Below, in pieces: positions 35,567 to 43,747 of a stretch of DNA of 64,000 bases. The stretch spans positions 1-64,000 of the forward strand of contig NZ_JAPDDR010000010.1 of NCBI RefSeq assembly GCF_025950095.1, read 5' to 3'. The notes beneath the pieces were generated by a model. It was not told where the DNA came from. It made no database searches and saw only the letters and a list, made by a program, of their open reading frames with translations. The stretch is from Luteolibacter rhizosphaerae (lineage in GTDB: Bacteria; Verrucomicrobiota; Verrucomicrobiia; Verrucomicrobiales; Akkermansiaceae). Every line of letters begins with the position of its first letter. Positions within the stretch are counted from its first letter, which is position 1. The position numbers and the translations under genes are program-made.

Positions 35567-37965
35567 AGTGTTCTAGCGGAATTGCGTGGCTCTCCCTGGC
35601 GGCACCGGCTCTGGCCGGTTTCACGCCGACGCTGAACCTGATCGAGCCTCGTGGCGGCCAGCGCGGTACGGAGATCGAGATGCACTTCTACGGCGAGCGG
35701 CTTGACGGACTGCAGGAGGTGCTGGCCTATCAGCCCGGCATCGAGTTCCGCTCCTTCGCGGTGGAAAACCACCAACACGCCTCGGCCAAGATCTTCATCA
35801 AGCCGGATGCCCCTCTCGGCGAGCATGGCCTGCGGGTGCGCACCGGCGGCGGTGTGAGCTTCCTGCGTTCCTTCTTCGTCGGCCAGTTCCCCACCGTCAA
35901 CGAAGTGGACCCGAACGACACGCCGGAGGAGGCCCAGCGCATCGAGCTGAACACCACCGTGCAAGGCATCGCCAAGCAGGAAGATGCGGACTACTATGTT
36001 TGTAGTTTGAAGAAAGGCCAGCGTTTCACCGCCGAGGTGGAGGCGATGCGCCTGGGTCGCAAGATGTTCGATGCCTACGTGGCGATCGTGGATCCGAAAG
36101 GCTTTGAAATCGCCTCCTGCGACGATGCCGCGCTGCTGCGCACCGACCCCTTCGTCTCCGTGATCATCCCGGAGGATGGCGACTACAAGGTGCTGGTGCG
36201 GGAAGCGGCATACGAGGGCGACGATAGTTGCCAGTATCGCGTCAGCATCGGCACCTTTCCGCGCCCGAAAGCGGTCTTCCCCGCGGGGGCAAAGCCGGGT
36301 GAAACGGTTGAATTCAAGTTCGTCGGCGATCCCGCGGGCGACTATACCGAGACGGTCACCATTCCCGCGGATGCCGGCGATAAATTCGCGCTCTTCCCTT
36401 CCCGCGATGGCGTGCATGCGCCTTCTCCCCATTGGATCAAGGTTTCACCGATCGCCTCCGCGAACGAAGCCGAGCCTAACCAAGGCGTGAAGAGCGGCAC
36501 AAAGTTGCCGGATCTTCCCAGTGCCGGTCACGGCATCATCGGTGAAGAACGCGATGTCGACTTCTTCTCCTTCAAGGCGGTCAAGGGCGAGAACCTCACG
36601 ATCAAGGTGCTGGCCCGCGAGCTCCGCTCCCCGCTGGATCCGGTGCTCTCGATCCGCGATGCGAAGGGCAAGAACCTCGCGAACAACGATGACCAGGGCG
36701 GCCCGGATTCGGTGCTGCAATGGACGGCCCCGGAAGAGGGCGAATACTTTGCGGTGATCAAGGACCAGCTCCAGCGCGGCGGCCCGGACTTCACCTATCG
36801 TTTGGAAATCCTGCGTCGTGACGCGGCCATCGCGGCATCGCTGCCCGTGGTGGAGCGGGACAACTCCCAGAAGTGGAAGGTGATCCCCGTCCCGCGCGGC
36901 AACCGCTACGCCGCGATGGTCAACGTCGCGCGGGAGAACATCGGCTGCGACATGAGTTTCGAAGCCGAGAGCCTGCCCGCCGGCGTAACCATGAAGGCCC
37001 CGCTGGTTCATCGTTCGGTGAATGCCATGCCGGTCGTCTTTGAAGCCGCAGCGGATGCCCCCGTGGCTGGCAGCTTGCACCGCTTCAAGGTGAAGGCCGC
37101 GGGCGATGCGCCGCAGATCTCGGGTGGACTGGTGGACACGGTCCATCATGTGGAGATCAACAACCAGGGCCCCTACCACTCCGCTAGCAGCGATCGCGTG
37201 CCGGTGGCGGTGACCGATGAGGCGCCCTACAAGCTCGAGCTGGAGGCACCCGCGGTGCCGATCGTGAAGAACGGCTCCATGCATCTCAAGGTGAAGGCCC
37301 AGCGCAAGGAAGGCTACACCGAGGCCATCACGCTGCGCTTCATGTGGAATCCCCCCGGCATCGGCTCCCCGGCCACCATCACCATGAATGGCGACCAGAG
37401 CGAAGCGCTCTACGAGATCAATGCCAACGGCGATGCTCCTCCCGCCGAGTGGCAGGTCTGCGTGCTGGGCGAGGCCAATACGCCACAGGGCCCCGTGCTG
37501 GTTTCCACCTCGCTCGTTCCCCTGCGCGTGGCCGACCCCTACCTGGCGATGACTATGGACATGGCCGCCACCGAGCAGGGCAAGCCCACCACGATGATCT
37601 GCAAGGTGGAGTATCCCGGCAAGTTCGAGGGCAATGCCACGGCCGAATTGTTAGGCCTGCCGCATGGTGCCAAAACCGCGCCGGTGAACTTCCCGAACGG
37701 ACAAGCCGAGGTTCACTTTCCGCTGGAAATCGCGGGCGACTCCACTGTCGGCAAGCACACCGCGCTCTTCTGTCGAGTGACCGTGCCGGAGAACGGAGCC
37801 ACCATTCTCCATCAGGTCGGCCAAGGCGGCACCCTGCGCATCGACAAACCCGCCGAGAACGCGCCACCGCCGCCTCCCCAACCCGTGGCCCAAGCCGAGA
37901 CCGCCCCCGCCGCTCCGGTGGAGAAGCCGCTCTCGCGACTGGAGCAACTGCGGCAGAAGAAGTAG
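35563..37965 (+). CDS. Large exported protein with bacterial pre-peptidase C-terminal (PPC) domains
   Basis: An 800-residue exported protein. The signal peptide (1-18) is followed by an Ig-like segment and at least two PPC-type beta domains: one near 112-230 ('NEVDPNDTPEEAQRIE', 'DADYYVCSLKKGQRF') and one near 300-420 ('ANEAEPNQG', 'ERDVDFFSFKAVKGENLTI'). The rest is beta-sandwich sequence, ending in a Pro-rich linker and a basic 'LEQLRQKK' tail. It follows DUF1501 by 36 bases and is probably co-expressed with it. PPC domains act as exposed binding or targeting modules; no catalytic site is seen. Confidence 0.82.
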   Translation: MKCSSGIAWLSLAAPALAGFTPTLNLIEPRGGQRGTEIEMHFYGERLDGLQEVLAYQPGIEFRSFAVENHQHASAKIFIKPDAPLGEHGLRVRTGGGVSFLRSFFVGQFPTVNEVDPNDTPEEAQRIELNTTVQGIAKQEDADYYVCSLKKGQRFTAEVEAMRLGRKMFDAYVAIVDPKGFEIASCDDAALLRTDPFVSVIIPEDGDYKVLVREAAYEGDDSCQYRVSIGTFPRPKAVFPAGAKPGETVEFKFVGDPAGDYTETVTIPADAGDKFALFPSRDGVHAPSPHWIKVSPIASANEAEPNQGVKSGTKLPDLPSAGHGIIGEERDVDFFSFKAVKGENLTIKVLARELRSPLDPVLSIRDAKGKNLANNDDQGGPDSVLQWTAPEEGEYFAVIKDQLQRGGPDFTYRLEILRRDAAIAASLPVVERDNSQKWKVIPVPRGNRYAAMVNVARENIGCDMSFEAESLPAGVTMKAPLVHRSVNAMPVVFEAAADAPVAGSLHRFKVKAAGDAPQISGGLVDTVHHVEINNQGPYHSASSDRVPVAVTDEAPYKLELEAPAVPIVKNGSMHLKVKAQRKEGYTEAITLRFMWNPPGIGSPATITMNGDQSEALYEINANGDAPPAEWQVCVLGEANTPQGPVLVSTSLVPLRVADPYLAMTMDMAATEQGKPTTMICKVEYPGKFEGNATAELLGLPHGAKTAPVNFPNGQAEVHFPLEIAGDSTVGKHTALFCRVTVPENGATILHQVGQGGTLRIDKPAENAPPPPPQPVAQAETAPAAPVEKPLSRLEQLRQKK

Positions 37966-37991
37966 AAAACTCCGGGTGCACCGAATCCCCT

Positions 37992-38004
37992 ACGCCAAAG
38001 GCGT
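37992..38004. repeat. Small ACGCC-AAA-GGCGT palindrome
   Basis: Perfect 5-base arms with an AAA centre in a 96-base intergenic gap. Related centres occur at 260-270 (CGCC-GTT-GGCG) and 39591-39601 (ACGCC-GAA-GGC). Probably members of a dispersed short palindrome family. Confidence 0.4.
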
Positions 38005-38061
38005 TTCGCACATGGGCAGCCCGTAGCCCCATGCTCGCTCCTGCCCCCATAGCGACACATC

Positions 38062-38331
38062 TCAGCCTTTGTAGATGTCCCCACGTGGTCCGAGCGCATC
38101 CACATAGAGCACATTGTCGATCTCGATCACGGTCAAAATCGCGCGGTAACTTCCCACTCTCAAACGCGACCATCCGGTTAAGTTGCCGCTCATCGGCTTG
38201 ATGTCGGGATGATCCGCGATGTTTGCCAGCCCGGCCACTTCCCGCAGGGCATCACGCACTTGGATGGCACGCTCGCGAGGCATTCGACTCAAATACTTCG
38301 CAGCCCGGCGATGGAACACAATTGACCGCAT
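38062..38331 (-). CDS. RelE/ParE-family toxin
   Basis: An 89-residue toxin-like protein: 'HRRAAKYLSRMPRERAIQVR' N-terminal helices, 'DIKPMSGNLTGWSRLRVGSYRAILTV' core and 'VLYVDALGPRGDIYK' C-terminal strand match the RelE/ParE fold. RelE members cut mRNA in the ribosome; ParE members hit gyrase. The Arg-rich core and 'RxxxYRAI' strand favour RelE. It overlaps the antitoxin stop by one base (TAATG), the standard type II layout. Function is inferred from family and order. Confidence 0.85.
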   Translation of the reverse strand: MRSIVFHRRAAKYLSRMPRERAIQVRDALREVAGLANIADHPDIKPMSGNLTGWSRLRVGSYRAILTVIEIDNVLYVDALGPRGDIYKG

Positions 38332-38558
38332 TAGAGACCGAGCTCCTTCTCAAGCTCGTCCAAAGTGACGAAGTTCTCGCTCCGTCCTCCTTCCCGGTCC
38401 GCCTTGGCTTCACGGATCGACTCCTTTTCATCGGAACTCAAGTCGAGGCCATGACTCTCGACGAAGTCGACGAATTCCTCGTAAGGAATCACGACCTCGA
38501 TCGGTTTGCCACTCCGGTCATACCGGACGCTCTTTTGCAGGAGGGCTTCCGCCGTCAT
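38331..38558 (-). CDS. Antitoxin of RelE/ParE-type pair
   Basis: A 75-residue acidic protein directly upstream of, and overlapping by one base, the toxin gene. 'KSVRYDRSGKPIEVVIPYEE' at the N-terminus resembles Phd/YefM-type or related small antitoxins; the C-terminus ('FVTLDELEKELGL') is a typical toxin-wrapping helix. It should neutralise the toxin and repress the shared promoter. Confidence 0.8.
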   Translation of the reverse strand: MTAEALLQKSVRYDRSGKPIEVVIPYEEFVDFVESHGLDLSSDEKESIREAKADREGGRSENFVTLDELEKELGL

Positions 38559-38802
38559 GACTTGAAGGTAGCGGCTCCCCGATTTTTTGCGAGCCTTGGT
38601 TTCCGGTTGAACCCGGCTCTGCTTGAGTTCACCCGGAACAACCCTCCATCATCCACCGGATCACCCCTCCGCGTATATCGTTTTCATCGATACCTACATC
38701 GAGAAAACCGATGTTGGGAAATGATGGGAAGACCCGGTATGAGAGCCCGTGAACGCGACCGGACAGCCCGGTCTCTTCGCTCCCTTCCTACCCCTTCTTC
38801 CC

Positions 38803-39561
38803 ATGGATACCCGCGCCTTCGAATGCTTCGGCTCCTCCCACGGCATCGCCCTTCTCTGCACGGTTCTGGCTGCCATCGGCATGATCCGCCTCAACCGTTC
38901 TTCCACTGTCACCGATCACCTCAAGCGCCTGGCGAACACCGCGCTCGCGGTGATCCTCGTCCTCGCTGTCGCCGCGGATCCCCTGCTCACTTGGCTCCGC
39001 TACCGCGATTCGGAGGACATCGCGCTCGCCGGACGACTCGTCCGCGAAACCGCCCTGCCCTTCTACCTCTGCGATGTCGTCTCCATCGTGCTGGCCATTG
39101 CCCTCGTCACCCGCCGCACCCGCTGGGTGGAGGTCGGCTATCTCTGGGGCATCGGGGGCACTGTCCAAGGCCTGCTCACCCCCACCCTCTACTTCGATTG
39201 GAACACCCCGGAGTACTATGCCTTCTTCCTGCAACACGGGGGCGTGCCGGTCGCCGCACTCGCCTTGGTTTTCGGCGCACGGATCACGCCGGAGCCCGGC
39301 ACCTTCCGTCGCGTCGTACTCTGGAGTTGGGTCTATATGGGCGGCGTGATGCTGCTGAATGTCCTGCTGGGAGCGAACTACGGCTTCCTCAACGGCAAGC
39401 CCGCCGTCGGCACCATGTTCGACTACATGGGCCCTTATCCCTACTACCTCATCACTCTTCAAGCCGTCGCCTTCACCATCTACGGCCTCCTCCTGCTGCC
39501 CTTCTCCAAGAGCGGTCGGACCCAAGCACTCTCCGTCGCAGAAATCGACCCGGCGACCTGA
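38803..39561 (+). CDS. TIGR02206/YwaF-family integral membrane protein
   Basis: A 252-residue membrane protein with about seven hydrophobic segments. 'FECFGSSHGIALL' at the N-terminus, 'LPFYLCDVVSIVLAIAL', 'YLWGIGGTVQGLLTPTL', 'YYAFFLQHGGVPVAALALVFG' and 'NYGFLNGKPAVGTMFDYMGPYPYYL' are the hallmarks of the YwaF/TIGR02206 family. Function is unknown. ATG 38803 puts the family start at residue 1. It stands alone. Confidence 0.85.
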   Translation: MDTRAFECFGSSHGIALLCTVLAAIGMIRLNRSSTVTDHLKRLANTALAVILVLAVAADPLLTWLRYRDSEDIALAGRLVRETALPFYLCDVVSIVLAIALVTRRTRWVEVGYLWGIGGTVQGLLTPTLYFDWNTPEYYAFFLQHGGVPVAALALVFGARITPEPGTFRRVVLWSWVYMGGVMLLNVLLGANYGFLNGKPAVGTMFDYMGPYPYYLITLQAVAFTIYGLLLLPFSKSGRTQALSVAEIDPAT

Positions 39562-39688
39562 GACCGTCAAGCACCTCCATCAAGCCCCATACGCCGAAGG
39601 CTCAGCGGACCAGAGCGATCCGAATCTCTGAAGCCCGCCGTCCACATCATCCACCGACAAAATCGGGACCCTGCGCGTTTCATCAACC

Positions 39689-40198
39689 GTGACGCCGTTG
39701 CCATCGATAAGCCTTCTCGGCATCACCTTCGCGCTAAACACCGCCTCGGAGGCATCGCTGAATCGCCCCGCCGCCGACATCAACGCGATCATCTCCTCGG
39801 TAAAAACCTACCGCATCAACTGTGGCGAACTCCCGCCCTCGGAACTCGGGCTCGGAGCCCTCGTAATCCGCCCGTCATCACTCGTCGGCAGACGTTGGGT
39901 CCAGATGGCTGACAAGATTCCGACCGACCCGTGGAACCGCCCCTACCGTTATGTGGCCGGTGATGGCTATCCGGGCGGATTCGGGGTTTACTCCTGCGGG
40001 AAAGATGGGCTCACCTCTACCCAAGGCAATGATTCGGACGACTGGAATTCCTGGAGTGATCCGGATGAGCGACCGGATACACCGGCCCAGCGACGTGTGA
40101 AGCTATCCCTTGCCGGAGGCGGTCTCGCGATGCTTTTCTTCTATCTGGGAGCAAGGGTTGCAGGCAAAAAAGAGCGAGGGCCAGAAGTAAGAGCATAG
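39689..40198 (+). CDS. GspG-like (pseudopilin C-terminal domain) membrane protein
   Basis: About 169 residues. The N-terminal hydrophobic stretch is weak, followed by a domain resembling the globular part of type II secretion major pseudopilins: 'INAIISSVKTYRINCGELPP', 'DPWNRPYRYVAGDGYPGGFG' and 'SCGKDGLTSTQGNDSDD', including the region that binds calcium in GspG. A C-terminal membrane span ('GGGLAMLFFYLGARV') is unusual for a pseudopilin, and no prepilin cleavage motif is seen. The start is GTG 39689; no ATG is close. Possibly anchored at the C-terminus instead of by a pilin helix. Confidence 0.68.
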   Translation: MTPLPSISLLGITFALNTASEASLNRPAADINAIISSVKTYRINCGELPPSELGLGALVIRPSSLVGRRWVQMADKIPTDPWNRPYRYVAGDGYPGGFGVYSCGKDGLTSTQGNDSDDWNSWSDPDERPDTPAQRRVKLSLAGGGLAMLFFYLGARVAGKKERGPEVRA

Positions 40199-40268
40199 CC
40201 CATCTGCTGCAGGTGTTTTAGCCTCCCGGAATTTGAAAAGCGTTTCATGATTGCGTCGTATCTGCCCC

Positions 40269-43079
40269 ATGCGTCTTGCCTTCTCCCTCGGACTCCGTGT
40301 CTCCACTGCCGGTCTGGCCCTCGTCGGCCCGGCCTTGGCTCAGGATACCGCGAGCTTCGATGCAGCCCGGAAGGTCTTGGAAACCAAGTGCGTGTCCTGC
40401 CACTGCCCGGAGAAAACCAAGGGCGACTTGCTGCTCACAAAGCGCGAAGAATTCCTCAAAGGCGGCGAATCCGGCCCGGCCATCCTCCTTGAGAAGGCCG
40501 CCGATTCCGAGTTGCTCAAACGGGTGAAGCTCGACGAGGACGACGATGAAATCATGCCCCCCAAGGGTGGCCCCCTGAAGCCGGAAGAAATCTCCGCGCT
40601 GGAAACCTGGATCGCCGCTGGAGCCCCATGGCCGGAGGGCATCGTCATGACCCCGCGCCCGAAGACCGCCCTGCCGGATTGGAATGCCGAGCCGGACCCC
40701 GCAATCGGCGCGATCGAAGCTTTCCCCAAGTCCGTCACCCTGGAGACCGCGGCTGACTTCCACAAGGTGCTGGTGATGGCCCGCTTCAATGACGCCGCCA
40801 CCCAGGACATCACCCGTCAGGTCAAGGTCACCCTCGCCGATCCCAGCATCGCCAAGCTCGAAGGCACCGAGCTCAAGCCGCTCAAGGACGGTAGCACCGC
40901 CATGCTCTTCGAGTATCGCGGCCTGAAGACCGAGATCCCCGTGACGGTGAAGGACGCCGCCAAGCCGCGCCCCGTCTCCTTCCAGCTCGATGTGATGCCG
41001 GTGCTCACTTCCTCCGGCTGCAATACCGGCTCCTGTCACGGCTCCGCGCGCGGCAAGGATGGATTCCATCTCACCCTCTTCGGCTTCGATTCCCAAGGCG
41101 ACCACTTCCGCCTCACCCGTGAGAACCCCGGCCGCCGCGTGAACCTCGCGCTGCCGGAGGAATCCCTGCTCGTCACCAAGGCGATCGGCTCCGTGCCACA
41201 CACCGGTGGCAAGCTCTTCGAGAAAGACAGTGCTGCTTATAAGACGCTCGTGGATTGGATCCGCGATGGCGCGGAGTACGACAAGGGCGAGATCCCGCAG
41301 CCCACCAGCATTACCATCGAGCCGCCGCAGGTCGTTCTGAAGGGCGAGGGCTTGGAAACTCCTTACACGGTCAAGGCCACTTACTCGGATGGCACGGACC
41401 GCGATGTCACCACGCTCTCGACCTTCTCCACTTCGAATGACAACTCGGTCTCGGTGAACTCCCGCAGCGGGATGTCCGCCTCGAAGAACCGCGGCGAGGC
41501 CTTCCTGTTAGGCCGCTTCATGACCTTCACGGAAGTGGCGCAGTCGATCGTCATCCCGAAGAACCTCGACTACACCCGCCCCGAGCTGCCGGAGTTCAAC
41601 TACATCGACAAGCTCGTCTACGACAAGTTGCACAAGCTGCGCATCATCCCCGCCCCGCTCTGCGATGACGAGACCTTCATCCGCCGCGTCTTCATCGACG
41701 TGGTCGGCAAGCTGCCGGAGCCTTCCGAGCGCGAACAATTCCTCGCCAGCACTGATCCGCAGAAGCGCGAGAAGCTCGTCGACGAGCTGATCTCGCGAAA
41801 GGAATTCTCTGAGATGTGGGTCATGAAGTGGGCGGAGCTCCTGCAGATCCGCACCTTCAACAACGGCCCACAGCAGGTCTCCTACAAAGCGGCACTGGGC
41901 TACTACAACTGGCTGCGCGACCGCATCACCGCGAACGTGCCCTTCAACAAGGTGGTGGAGGAGATCCTCTCCTCCGAGGGCGGCACCTTCTCCAGCCCGC
42001 CGACGAACTTCTTCCAGATCGAGCAGGACACCCTGAAGCTCACGGAGAACGTCGCGCAGGTCTTCATGGGCACCCGCATCCAGTGTGCGCAGTGCCACAA
42101 CCATCCCTTCGACCGCTGGACAATGGATGACTACTACGGCTTCGCCTCCTTCTTTGCGCAGGTGAAGCGGAAGCCGGCGGAAGACCCGCGCGAGCGCGTC
42201 GTCTTCGATGGCGGCGGCGAGGTGCCCCACCTCGTGACCAAGCAACCGGTGAAACCCCGCTTCCTCGGAGCGAAGACTCCGGACGACTTCGGCAAGAAGT
42301 CACGACGTGAAGCGGTGGCCGAGTGGCTCGCCTCCACGGATAACCCCTGGTTCGCGAAGAACGTCTCGAACGTCGTCTGGTCCCACTTCTTCGGGGTCGG
42401 CATCACCGATCCCGTGGACGACGTGCGGATCTCCAACCCGCCGGCGAATCCCGAGCTGCTCAACGCGCTCTCCGGCAAGTTCGTGGAATACAACTACGAC
42501 GTCCGCAAGCTGGTCCGCGACATCTGCACCAGCCGGACCTACCAACTCTCCAGCGCGGTGAACGAGACCAACGAAACGGACACCCGCAACTTCTCCCGCG
42601 CCCTCGTCCGCCGGGTCCGCGCGGAGGTGCTGCTGGACTGCATCTCGCAGGCCACACAGACCCCGAACAAGTTCAAGGGCCTGCCGCTCGGCTCCCGCGC
42701 CGTGCAGATCGCGGATGGCAATACCTCCACCTATTTCCTCACCACCTTCGGCCGCGCCACCCGCGCCACCGTCTGCTCCTGTGAAGTGAAGATGGAGCCG
42801 AATCTCTCCCAGGCCCTCCACCTCCTCAATGGCGACGCCACCCACAACCGCATCCAGCAGGGCAAGGTGGTGGAGTCGATGATGGAGCAGAAGAAGACTC
42901 CGGAGGAAATCATCCGCCATCTCTACCTGAAGACCGTGAACCGCGAACCTACCGCGGAGGAGAACGGCAAGCTGATGGCGGCCGTGAACGAGGGCAAGGA
43001 CGACAAGGAAAAGCAGCAGATCCTGATGGATGTCTTTTGGGCCCTGCTGAACTCGAAGGAGTTTATCTTCAATCACTGA
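40269..43079 (+). CDS. Exported PSCyt1/DUF1549/DUF1553 cytochrome-like protein
   Basis: A 936-residue exported protein with the planctomycete/verrucomicrobium domain order. Signal peptide (1-24); a cytochrome-like PSCyt1 segment 'KCVSCHCPEKTKGDLLL' with 'IMPPKGGPL'; a second Cys motif 'SSGCNTGSCHGSARGKDGF'; DUF1549 (about 445-650: 'FNYIDKLVYDKL', 'CAQCHNHPFDRW'); DUF1553 (about 690-930: 'REAVAEWLASTDNPWF', 'NVVWSHFFGVGI', 'LNALSGKFVEYNYDVR', 'LLNSKEF'). Three CxxCH-type sites (CVSCH, CNTGSCH, CAQCH) suggest haem binding. The usual DUF1501 partner lies 5 kb upstream. ATG 40269 gives the signal peptide; role in oxidation of complex carbohydrates is only a hypothesis. Confidence 0.88.
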   Translation: MRLAFSLGLRVSTAGLALVGPALAQDTASFDAARKVLETKCVSCHCPEKTKGDLLLTKREEFLKGGESGPAILLEKAADSELLKRVKLDEDDDEIMPPKGGPLKPEEISALETWIAAGAPWPEGIVMTPRPKTALPDWNAEPDPAIGAIEAFPKSVTLETAADFHKVLVMARFNDAATQDITRQVKVTLADPSIAKLEGTELKPLKDGSTAMLFEYRGLKTEIPVTVKDAAKPRPVSFQLDVMPVLTSSGCNTGSCHGSARGKDGFHLTLFGFDSQGDHFRLTRENPGRRVNLALPEESLLVTKAIGSVPHTGGKLFEKDSAAYKTLVDWIRDGAEYDKGEIPQPTSITIEPPQVVLKGEGLETPYTVKATYSDGTDRDVTTLSTFSTSNDNSVSVNSRSGMSASKNRGEAFLLGRFMTFTEVAQSIVIPKNLDYTRPELPEFNYIDKLVYDKLHKLRIIPAPLCDDETFIRRVFIDVVGKLPEPSEREQFLASTDPQKREKLVDELISRKEFSEMWVMKWAELLQIRTFNNGPQQVSYKAALGYYNWLRDRITANVPFNKVVEEILSSEGGTFSSPPTNFFQIEQDTLKLTENVAQVFMGTRIQCAQCHNHPFDRWTMDDYYGFASFFAQVKRKPAEDPRERVVFDGGGEVPHLVTKQPVKPRFLGAKTPDDFGKKSRREAVAEWLASTDNPWFAKNVSNVVWSHFFGVGITDPVDDVRISNPPANPELLNALSGKFVEYNYDVRKLVRDICTSRTYQLSSAVNETNETDTRNFSRALVRRVRAEVLLDCISQATQTPNKFKGLPLGSRAVQIADGNTSTYFLTTFGRATRATVCSCEVKMEPNLSQALHLLNGDATHNRIQQGKVVESMMEQKKTPEEIIRHLYLKTVNREPTAEENGKLMAAVNEGKDDKEKQQILMDVFWALLNSKEFIFNH

Positions 43080-43169
43080 GACGAGTTAGAGGACAGTTCC
43101 GGGAATCGCCCCCATACATCCCACGACAACGAAATCTCAGGATTGTTCAAAAATTTATTCTTTGGGATT

Positions 43170-43195
43170 GTCTACCTACGCGATCGCGTGTAGAC
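43170..43195. promoter_or_regulatory. Large near-perfect palindrome upstream of 43204 gene
   Basis: GTCTAC (43170-43175) and GTAGAC (43190-43195) flank the perfect palindrome ACGCGATCGCGT (43178-43189). The only break is a 2-base bulge. It ends 9 bases before the ATG at 43204, so it is either an operator over the start region or a leader hairpin. Confidence 0.5.
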
Positions 43196-43203
43196 CGGTG
43201 TCC

Positions 43204-43602
43204 ATGCTGTCCCACCCAGCCCAGCCCGAGGATCCCGCTGTCGCCGCGGAGACCTTGGTTGAACCCGCGATGCGGGAAAATCGCCGGCGGCATCTTACCG
43301 TGGAAGAAGTCCTGTCCCAATTCGACGGGGAGTTCTTCCGCAACTGGTTCATCGACGGCCCCAAGCTGTTGTTGAAGGGCAAGTTCAGCCGCCGCGCGGC
43401 CTTCTTCCTGACGATCGGCGCCCTGCCGGCGTTGATGGGAGTAGCCTATATCCTTCTGCCCGACGTCCTTTTCCCGACGCCGCAGCACAACGCCTTCTTC
43501 CATTTCGCGAAGGTGGTGAGCAGCGATGTCGCGTCCTTAATTCCAATCGGGATCGGACTCATCGCCACGGTTTTCAGCTTCAGGTTACCGTTGGGTTCTT
43601 GA
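43204..43602 (+). CDS. Small two-span membrane protein, hypothetical
   Basis: A 132-residue protein with a cytoplasmic N-terminal half ('HLTVEEVLSQFDGEFFRNWF') and two hydrophobic spans ('AAFFLTIGALPALMGVAYIL' and 'VASLIPIGIGLIATVFSF'). No family recognised. ATG 43204 is the first ATG. A strong intrinsic terminator follows 32 bases after the stop, and a palindrome precedes the start, so it is a single-gene unit. Confidence 0.6.
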   Translation: MLSHPAQPEDPAVAAETLVEPAMRENRRRHLTVEEVLSQFDGEFFRNWFIDGPKLLLKGKFSRRAAFFLTIGALPALMGVAYILLPDVLFPTPQHNAFFHFAKVVSSDVASLIPIGIGLIATVFSFRLPLGS

Positions 43603-43633
43603 GCAAAGTTTGAGTGTGTATTAGACGCCTGAA

Positions 43634-43670
43634 GAAAGCCCGGCACCGCCCAGTGCCGGGCTTTCGTTTT
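43634..43670 (+). terminator. Strong intrinsic terminator
   Basis: Perfect 13-base arms GAAAGCCCGGCAC (43634-43646) and GTGCCGGGCTTTC (43653-43665), 6-base loop, then GTTTT. It ends the 43204-43602 transcript. Confidence 0.88.
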
Positions 43671-43747
43671 CCCGGAAGAGGCCTTTCCCGGGCACGCATT
43701 TTTTCAGCAAGAATCGATACGATGCGTTTCGTATTCGTTTCGGTTTG

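Noticed and set aside
34147-36432. 761-codon minus-strand frame across DUF1501 and PPC genes
   Set aside because: Spans two genuine forward genes; composition of a shadow frame.
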